Assembly: GCA_905178155.1 (NCBI GenBank)
Contig: CAJINV010000002.1
Span: forward strand, 7,737,650-7,801,649
Length of the DNA stretch: 64,000 nucleotides
Reading direction: 5' to 3'
Origin: Amoebophrya sp. A120
Lineage: Eukaryota; Sar; Dinophyceae; Syndiniales; Amoebophryaceae
In this document: piece by piece, positions 57,391-64,000 of the stretch
How positions within the stretch are numbered: position 1 is the first letter of the stretch
Layout of the letters: every line of letters begins with the position of its first letter
Notes under the pieces: generated by a model
Database searches by the model: none
Seen by the model: only the letters and a program-made list of their open reading frames with translations
Told to the model about the DNA's origin: nothing
Translations under genes and position numbers: made by a program

Positions 57391-59860
57391 TCATCGCATG
57401 GTTACTGCCGTCTCACCACTGGTGGCCAAAAATACAGAAGGGCCAGCAGGAGTACCATTCTCCTGGCTGTCACAAGTGCGACTGTAGTCTGTTTTTTGAA
57501 AACTAAAAGTGACGAAGACATCGCCACGCAGAAAGAAGGTCTGCCCGGGCAAAATCTGGAAAAATTCTTCGCTCTCGGGTGGCTGTTCTTCAACCTCCTG
57601 GTCGTTGTTCTTCACCGTGTTTCCAAAACCGCCGGCGACTTCTACTTCAACAATTGTGGTCCCGTGCGCTGCTGTAGGCCCCGGTCGTAATGATCCACCA
57701 CTACTCGAGGGCTGGATGGCAAACATGATGCTGGCAGTCGGAAGGTAGATCCTTCCCGAAGAGACTTTCGTCTCTGACTGCAATCGGGACGGCAGAGCGA
57801 CAATCTCCAACACCTGTTTCAAAAGGCACGAGCATGTACATGTTACTTCTACTTTATCAAATTACGTAAAAGAGGCGCTCGGAGGTCAAAAACTTGGTGA
57901 ATTACTAAATCATGAATCCAGTTGTACATTGTCACAGTAGCCACGACTCAACAGGCTATACCTGAAAGTCGAAAACGGGTGGCGGCGCGCGGTAGAGGTG
58001 GACGTGGACACCGTCTTCTTCTAGATCCTGATCTGGTATACTTTTCGGACCGGTTTTTGTTTTCAAATCTTTTTCCCCTCCACGACCACCTACTCCGCCA
58101 AGAAGCTCGCTGCTTCGTACACACTCCCCGGTTTCCACCAGATCGTCGCTGTAGTCGCATATCTTCAACAACAAGTCCACGTCTTTAAACTTCGGCGTCA
58201 ATCCCGCACGAATGACGTTGTCCGAAAGCGCCATGCACTCCACGCAGTTGCCGTTCAAGTACGCGTGCGGCACGTTCGCCTTACAGAAGAGGAAGGTTTT
58301 TGATTTTCCAAGTTTCACCGCTGCGGTTTGAACTTCAAGACGACGTTCATCAGGTTCATCTGCAGCTTGTGACGAAATTAGTGCGCCGTCTGTTGTAGCA
58401 GGAGCTGTGTCAACATGGTTGTCCACGATGACGTAATTGAGAAAAAACACGGAAAAAATCCCGACGTCATTGGGGTACTGGTGGTTTAAGCGCAGAACCA
58501 ATTTCTTCAGCTTATCGTCCAGAAAATGGTCCTCGTTCTCCGCGTTTGCCACTTCTATCCTCTTGACCAAACTGTCCAGCAAAGCCGCGATCTTCTTCCC
58601 GTCCTGCCGCATCAAAGCGGCATACAGTTCCGAAATCTTGCTCGACGCAGTTGATGCCGTTTGAACACCACTGCAGGCTTCTTGCAACTCGGGTAGCAGC
58701 TCCAGAAACGCTCGAATCTCCTTCTCCGGGCGAAAGCCCATCAAGGCCTCAAAGGGTCCGGGGCCGAGCGGTATCGCAATCTCGGGTTTGTGGTTTGCGT
58801 CCTTGTAAATGTCCGGGTGCTCGCGAAACAGCCTCTGCGCAGTGGGTTTGTCCGGGTGGAGTTGGATCGACAGGGCGGTCGACACGGAAAGTACCTTGAA
58901 AAGAAAGGACAAGTCATGAGGAGGGATTGAATCAGCTGCCGCTGATGTAGTTGCAGTTGCCATCGACGTCTTTGTGCCGTTGCCAACGTGGTTCTCTCTC
59001 ATCGTCGCCGCCGTTCCTCCATTAGCGTGAAGATGTTCATCACGGCCATTGTTCTCTGCTACAACACCGTTGCCCGCATGATGGTTCAATTGCGCCACAG
59101 TTGTAGGTCCAAGAACGGTTCCAGCTGCTGCGTTTCCATTCTTTCCATTGATCGACGCACTGCTGCTGCCTCTCCTCGCCGCGGCGGTCGTTGTAGTTCC
59201 TCGCAGCCAGTAATCGGGATCTTCTTCGATCACCGAGGCTAGGGAGGAAACCTCCCCGCGCGAGGACGAGGAGGCCGTCGTTCCGGACCTGAGGGAGGTG
59301 GACGACGATGATATTGTTGTGGTCGTGGACCTCGTTGTTCTCCGGACCGTGCTTCGGGTCTTTTCCCGCAGGACCTGCGCCATCCCGTTCACGTGCTATC
59401 GCAAGAAAAAAGTGTTACAGTTACACACTGTCGTGTTGCAAGACCGGCAACACAGACCACCTTTCTCATGCAGGAAATGCTTGGGAGCCTCGTTTCCTTC
59501 CTGTTTTCCCTTATGATCTTCGCATTACAAGTTTTCTGTGCCGCACAGAGAAAATTTGTGATGCAGAAACTCCAACAAGTGTGTAACTGTAACACTTTTT
59601 TCTGGTGATACGTGCGTGCCCATCCAGAGTTCGGCGTACGGCTTCTCGTCCTCCACCGCATGTTCCTCCAGGAACCCGGCCACACTCGACCGCGTACCCT
59701 TCACGCCCCAAGCGTAGTTTTGCACGGCTGGCTGGAGGAGGAGGCAGAGCGGTAGGTCTTTCTGCTCTTCCTGCCGCGCTGCGGGGTGGTGGCCATTCTG
59801 GAGGTTGTGCTCGTCTATGATGTCCCCTGGTGCGGCGGCCCCCGTGACAATGGAGGTCAT
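57391..59860 (-). CDS. MPI: Mannose-6-phosphate isomerase (type I), three exons
   Basis: Zinc enzyme that interconverts fructose-6-phosphate and mannose-6-phosphate, feeding GDP-mannose for glycoproteins and GPI anchors. Exons 59860-59611, 59391-57962 and 57813-57391 join in frame to 700 residues. Conserved blocks: PAVQNYAWGVKG (~47), KPYAELWMGTHV (~75-86), FLFKVLSVSTALSIQLHPDK (~250, zinc-binding Gln and His), DANHKPEIAIPL (Glu ligand), LFCKANVPHAYLNGNCVECM (~455, His ligand), NVIRAGLTPKFKDV and the C-terminal cupin part FFQILPGQTFFLRGDVFV. A ~160-residue Ser/Thr/Asn-rich insert sits between ELWMGTH and FLFKVLSV. Intron 2 (57814-57961) is GT-AG. Intron 1 is an introner inserted exactly within the conserved GTH region. 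Confidence 0.92.
57814..57961 (-). other. GT-AG intron 2 of mannose-6-phosphate isomerase
   Basis: 148 nt, from GTATAGCCTG to TTTGAAACAG on the coding strand. It joins VFDFQ to VLEIVALPS, as expected from the family. No inverted repeats seen. Confidence 0.8.
59392..59615 (-). mobile_element. Introner element with 33-bp inverted repeats in mannose-6-phosphate isomerase
   Basis: The ends at 59397-59429 and 59578-59610 form 33-bp inverted repeats with three mismatches (core GTGTTACAGTTACACACT), flanked by the 5-bp direct repeat CGTGC (59392-59396 and 59611-59615). Removing the element plus one repeat (219 nt) restores WMGTH|VNGMAQ. No GT-AG pair fits the frame, so splicing must use non-canonical ends or the repeat itself. 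Confidence 0.9.
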
Positions 59861-60450
59861 TTTCAGGAAAATGCAGGACCGCTATTGCCCAACGCCCAAA
59901 ATCAATCGACGAGGAAACAGACAAGAACTACAAGCAGCATGGTGATGTTTGCACAAAGCGTCTAACAAAATGCTTTCTCTCACGACGCGGAGACTAAGCT
60001 ACGAAGTGATCTCCTTTTTGTGATCTCCTTTTGAACTTGAACCTCACAGCGCGGTGGATCATCTTTTCTTCCGGACACCGCACATGAAAAGCAACGTGAA
60101 AAGCAAAAGCTTGCTTGATCGTCGCAACAAAACGCCGGCAGGATCAGGAAACACAGAGCGAGAAGTATAATAACTTAATTGGCGCATCGAAGATCAGATG
60201 GTGCAGCGCTACAAGGGGAAATAAACGAGGAATACGAGCTGCGCAGTCTACTTTTTTTGCGTAAAAAGTGTAGTACTTCAACTTCTCCGAGGCCTTGCGG
60301 GATTTATAGCCCGCAAAACTCAATGTTCGTCTTGGTCTCACCATTTGCGCTGGCAGATCATCTTCGTCGCAGCGAATTCTTCTGCGTCGCATCATGTGGT
60401 CCTGTCCAGGTCGAGTTTAGTATTTACGTGCGTAATTACCTTACTTTCAG
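59861..60450. other. Intergenic region
   Basis: No supported gene. Short frames only. Confidence 0.4.
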
Positions 60451-62925
60451 CTACCTTGTTTTGCTCCCTTTCCGCACCTCCTTTGACATCTCGCCGCCCT
60501 TGAAGGAGCTCGTCTGCTGACCATGGACTTGTTCGCTCGACGATTCATCTTTTTCAGATTCTGCCTCTTCCTCTTCACCCGCCTGATCCCCATAGTCCTC
60601 ATCGCCCAGAAATCTGCGGTCGACCGCACCCCAGACCTTCGGCAGTCTCCAGCAGAGCAGACAACGCAGCAGGAACGGCAAGAAGCAGCCCACGTAAATC
60701 GCCATGACGAAGAACTTCCGCTCCAGGAAAACGCCCTGCGAGTAGTTCCCGATGGCGTTTCCCAAGGACCACACGGTCAGCATGTCCGCCAGCGTCTTCC
60801 CGTATTTTTCCTTGCCCTCCTTGCTCGTGCAGTAGGTGCTGAAGTACACCGTGAACGTGTTGTTATAGGCGACGGTGCAGGCCCACGTGACGGCCAGCAG
60901 AACGGTAAAAACAACCATGGCGATAGAAGCGAAATTTGTATCGCCGCGCAAAAAGGATGACAAATCGACTGCAGACGTAGGGACAGCTGCCCCAAGCGCT
61001 ACCCCAGACGATGATGTTACGCTTGTTGCAGATGAGTCGTTGTCGTAGGTAAACAACACGTAGGCCGCAACCAGCAAGATTCCTAGCAAAAAGTTCGTGA
61101 CTGCCTGATAGAAAACGGCGTCGAGTAGTTTCTTCTCCACCGGAATCAGCTGCGGTCCTTGCCACAGTGGCCTACTGCCGTGTGTTGTTGAACCTGCCGC
61201 TGCATTCGAAAACTGGTTGAAGTAAATCAGGAAGAAATTGCTCGCGAACGGGCCCGCCATGCCGGCGAAGTTGATAAAAGTGCTGAGCTGCAGCCAGAGC
61301 TCCTTGGAAATGTGCTTGAAAAAGATAGGAAGCAGCACGGTTTGCGCCGGGTAGATGAAAAGGTTGGTCACCAGTGTGTTCACCATTAGCAGTGCGCGGG
61401 CACGCTCAAACACGGTCTCCGACTTCAGGATCGACGCGAAGGGCATCAGTTTTCGCGGGGAGACCACAAACGAGAGGAAAGAGCGAGGAAAGAACTTTCG
61501 AAAAAACCCGACTGGACGATGACGCCGACTTTTGCTCTCATCGCCACTTGTTTGGAGGTCGCCAGTAGCTGCAGAAGTGGATGATGCTTCGCTTTGGTCA
61601 CTGCTAGTGGGGGCTCCCCGTGATAGTACATCGTCCTCCTGCTGCTCCTCACTGGCTGACGGAGCATTGGACGAGGTCGGGTCCAAATTATCTCCGTGTC
61701 CGTTCTCATGATCGTCTCCCATTGTATTTTTGCCATGGGGTTTTCGTCTCCTCATGGTGGAAGATGCGGACGCTTGGGCTTGCGGGTCAGCCCTAGAGTT
61801 CGCACCTACTTCTACCTCATCGGTGATTTTCTCCCAAGTTGTCTCGTCCGTGTCCGTTGTTTCTTCTGGATGTCCAACGCCGTTGGGTGAATAGGATGAA
61901 GCAACCCCATTTTTCCTTTTCGCTAAACTAGTAGCCGATCCCCGTCCACGCGCTCGCACTTTGAACAAAACCACCAACTTGGCCAGAATTCCGACGAAAT
62001 GCACGAAGACGAAAACTAGGTAGATCGAGTCTGCGGTACTGTAGCTGCCGCTGTTCTCGTCGTGATTTTTGGTGCAGCTCGTCCGCTTCGAAGTTTGAAG
62101 ATCATGTTCTCCATCGGCCGCGGTTCTTGAAGATGATGTTGCTGTTTTTTCATCTGCTCTTGAAGATGAAATTGCCCCACTGTAGTAGTTCGTCGCGGTG
62201 AGAACGGGCAGCAAAAACGCCAGCAGCGTGCTGCTCAGAGAGCGGACGATTTTCTGGCTGGTTGCGTCCAGGGACTGCAAGAGAATTTGGTCTTTCTCCG
62301 CTTCCAGGGCAAAACTCGTCGCGGGAACCGCCGCCGTCAACAGCTGCCCGAGCGCGAGCCAGCTGGTAATTACTGCTTGCAACAGAAATGTGGCCGGGGG
62401 AAGGTTTTCCTGGAGAAATGTCGTCGCTCTTTCGATCGCAGCTGACGAGAAAAACGCGGAGAGCAGCGCGTTGAAATCATACTGCGTGGAAAAAATTCCG
62501 AAAAATTGACTGGGAGCAGTGTCGCGACCAAAAGAACGATATTCCGTCGCTTGCCCTGTTCCATTTCCAGCACTACTTCCGGCCGTAGCGGTGACAAACA
62601 AAGCGACGTTCAGCAACAGCAAACCCACGTCAAGGAGGATGAAGAAGACGAGTTGCAGCCCTTGGCAGTAGTCCACCACATTGCCTGCCACCTGCAGCAC
62701 CACAATGCGGCTCAAACTGTTTACGGTCTGGCTGTTCGCAAAAAGCTTGATTTTCTCCCCCTGCAGCAGAGAAAGCTGGCAAAATCGTGTGAGTAGCGAG
62801 CCACCCAAGCGAAAGGAAAACGCGCCCAGGGTGTAGAAGCCAAGCAGAGAATAGTTGGAGGTGCGGCCGCTCCTGGTGCCTGCAGCAGCCTCTTGTCCTG
62901 GCGGGGCCTGCACAAAGTTGTCCAT
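60451..62925 (-). CDS. Polytopic membrane protein, transporter-like
   Basis: 824 residues. ATG at 62925 (MDNFVQAPPGQEAAAGTRSG) is used because the codon at 63003 is TTG. About 10-11 hydrophobic segments lie in two groups split by a ~200-residue Ser/Glu/Arg-rich cytosolic-type loop (~330-500): LLGFYTLGAFSFRLGG, LQLVFFILLDVGLLLLNVAL, FLLQAVITSWLALGQLL, IYLVFVFVHFVGILAKLVVL before the loop; VNTLVTNLFIYPAQTVLLPI, STFINFAGMAGPFASNFFLI, FLLGILLVAAYVLFTY, IAMVVFTVLLAVTWACTVAY, FFVMAIYVGCFLPFLLRCLL after it. The 6+6-like layout with a central loop resembles the major facilitator superfamily, but I see no signature motif. The C-terminus is acidic then basic. Confidence 0.7.
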   Translation of the reverse strand: MDNFVQAPPGQEAAAGTRSGRTSNYSLLGFYTLGAFSFRLGGSLLTRFCQLSLLQGEKIKLFANSQTVNSLSRIVVLQVAGNVVDYCQGLQLVFFILLDVGLLLLNVALFVTATAGSSAGNGTGQATEYRSFGRDTAPSQFFGIFSTQYDFNALLSAFFSSAAIERATTFLQENLPPATFLLQAVITSWLALGQLLTAAVPATSFALEAEKDQILLQSLDATSQKIVRSLSSTLLAFLLPVLTATNYYSGAISSSRADEKTATSSSRTAADGEHDLQTSKRTSCTKNHDENSGSYSTADSIYLVFVFVHFVGILAKLVVLFKVRARGRGSATSLAKRKNGVASSYSPNGVGHPEETTDTDETTWEKITDEVEVGANSRADPQAQASASSTMRRRKPHGKNTMGDDHENGHGDNLDPTSSNAPSASEEQQEDDVLSRGAPTSSDQSEASSTSAATGDLQTSGDESKSRRHRPVGFFRKFFPRSFLSFVVSPRKLMPFASILKSETVFERARALLMVNTLVTNLFIYPAQTVLLPIFFKHISKELWLQLSTFINFAGMAGPFASNFFLIYFNQFSNAAAGSTTHGSRPLWQGPQLIPVEKKLLDAVFYQAVTNFLLGILLVAAYVLFTYDNDSSATSVTSSSGVALGAAVPTSAVDLSSFLRGDTNFASIAMVVFTVLLAVTWACTVAYNNTFTVYFSTYCTSKEGKEKYGKTLADMLTVWSLGNAIGNYSQGVFLERKFFVMAIYVGCFLPFLLRCLLCWRLPKVWGAVDRRFLGDEDYGDQAGEEEEAESEKDESSSEQVHGQQTSSFKGGEMSKEVRKGSKTR

Positions 62926-64000
62926 GTTATCTTTTCTTCTCCATGACTTACTGATGCTCCTTCTACCCGAATAACCACGATTTCGTGGTGAGCCTAAGCG
63001 CAAGAACGCGACTTAACAAACTCTTCATCAAGTCACTTAATTTGAGATTGGAACGCCTGTCTACTTGTTTGACGAAGTATATTGATGATGTCCGCAACAC
63101 TACCTTCGTCTTCCTGAAAGACTTGCCATGGAAGTTCGAGTTCCATGTACTCATTCAACCCTGCATTTCATCATATTGTCAGGTGGATATGGATTACCGA
63201 CAAGGACAACACCATCGAGGTGGGACAAGAAGCGGGATCTCGTCTAGAAAAAAGATCTTTGTCTTTCGGCACTGCTTTTTCCGACAACTTGACCGACTGC
63301 AGTCCAGCTCTATTCGGAAAATAATGTGCGCTACGTTTCTCAGCTTCGATCATGATGGTAGATAGTGCTTGAGCTGGATGGTGCTTCATAGGCCTTGCAT
63401 GACACTATATTTGGTGTGTTTCTCGCTCCTTCTGATGCTTGAGGTTGACGAGCGGCCTGAACATGAACGTGAACCTGATCTTGTTCTTTATGAAAAACAA
63501 AAAGAAACACGATCGCAAAACAAAAAGAATGAACGGAAAGCCTTTGGCGAAGCATCGTTCAGGGGCGGGCCTGGTGGTCCCCTGTCTCGTACTCTTGCAA
63601 CAAACATGCAGCTGTGGTGTTGTTTGCGCTTCCGCAAAAAAAACGTTCCTACCTGAACGTACGAACGTCTGGAAGGGGAATTCACGTTGTTGGCCATCTG
63701 GCTTATTTGCAAACGCACGACTCTGCGGACACAGGGGTAAAAATGGGATTGGGAATAAAAGTACGATATACAACCGAGTAGCACTTTTCCTTTTCTAGTT
63801 AGATCACTACAGTACAAAAAAACAAGCTCAAACACGATGACATGCTATATACTAGGGTGGGATCGACGGTAAAGCCAGGAAATGGGATTTTTGCGTACGC
63901 GCTTCTCAAATAAGCTGAGCGGGAAAAGCCTCCCATGCAATACAACTTTTAGTTGGGCAATCCTAGAATGAAAAACATGAAAGTAAAAATACCTGCTGTA
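62926..64000. other. Right-end spacer
   Basis: Short overlapping frames on both strands, none convincing. I see no gene or repeat. A gene could begin beyond the window. Confidence 0.35.

Overview
This window is nuclear DNA from an alveolate protist. The most likely source is a dinoflagellate of the syndinian (Amoebophrya-like) type. The reasons are: every convincing gene lies on the minus strand (a one-way gene array); genes are dense and have few introns; several introns carry terminal inverted repeats and short direct repeats with non-GT/AG ends (introner elements, which I recall as reported for Amoebophrya); and conserved enzymes carry long low-complexity insertions. The species is inferred from these traits, not from a database match.

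Layout on the minus strand, read from low to high coordinate. A five-exon Rab23-like GTPase (148-1485) comes first. It is followed by a low-complexity protein with C-terminal membrane segments (3005-5035), a Cys-rich repeat plus mucin-like surface protein (5619-9176), a secreted or anchored Cys-containing protein (9455-11743), a membrane protein with a split RING-like finger (12613-15375), a small orphan (15543-15848), ER glucosidase I of family GH63 with a hevein-like insert (16531-20237), a very GC-rich gene-poor island (about 20640-22025), and a large polytopic membrane protein (22663-27285).

Positions 28590-44058 are a 15.5-kb Ty1/copia-type LTR retrotransposon. Its 320-bp LTRs differ at one base. 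It has a primer-binding site, a polypurine tract, gag with zinc knuckles, and a pol of more than 2,000 residues in PR-INT-RT-RNaseH order. It also has at least three extra ORFs outside gag and pol. It sits 61 bp past the stop codon of a 2,803-residue coiled-coil protein gene (44120-52531).

The right flank holds a three-exon orphan interrupted by an introner (53137-54824), thiamine pyrophosphokinase (55168-56997), mannose-6-phosphate isomerase interrupted by an introner (57391-59860), and a polytopic transporter-like protein (60451-62925).

Functionally, mannose-6-phosphate isomerase (mannose supply) and glucosidase I (N-glycan trimming) belong to protein glycosylation. Thiamine pyrophosphokinase makes the cofactor ThDP. 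Rab23 and the giant coiled-coil protein would fit a flagellated cell. The most notable signals are the mobile introns, caught in conserved genes where the exon join can be checked, and the large, apparently recent retrotransposon with unusual extra ORFs.
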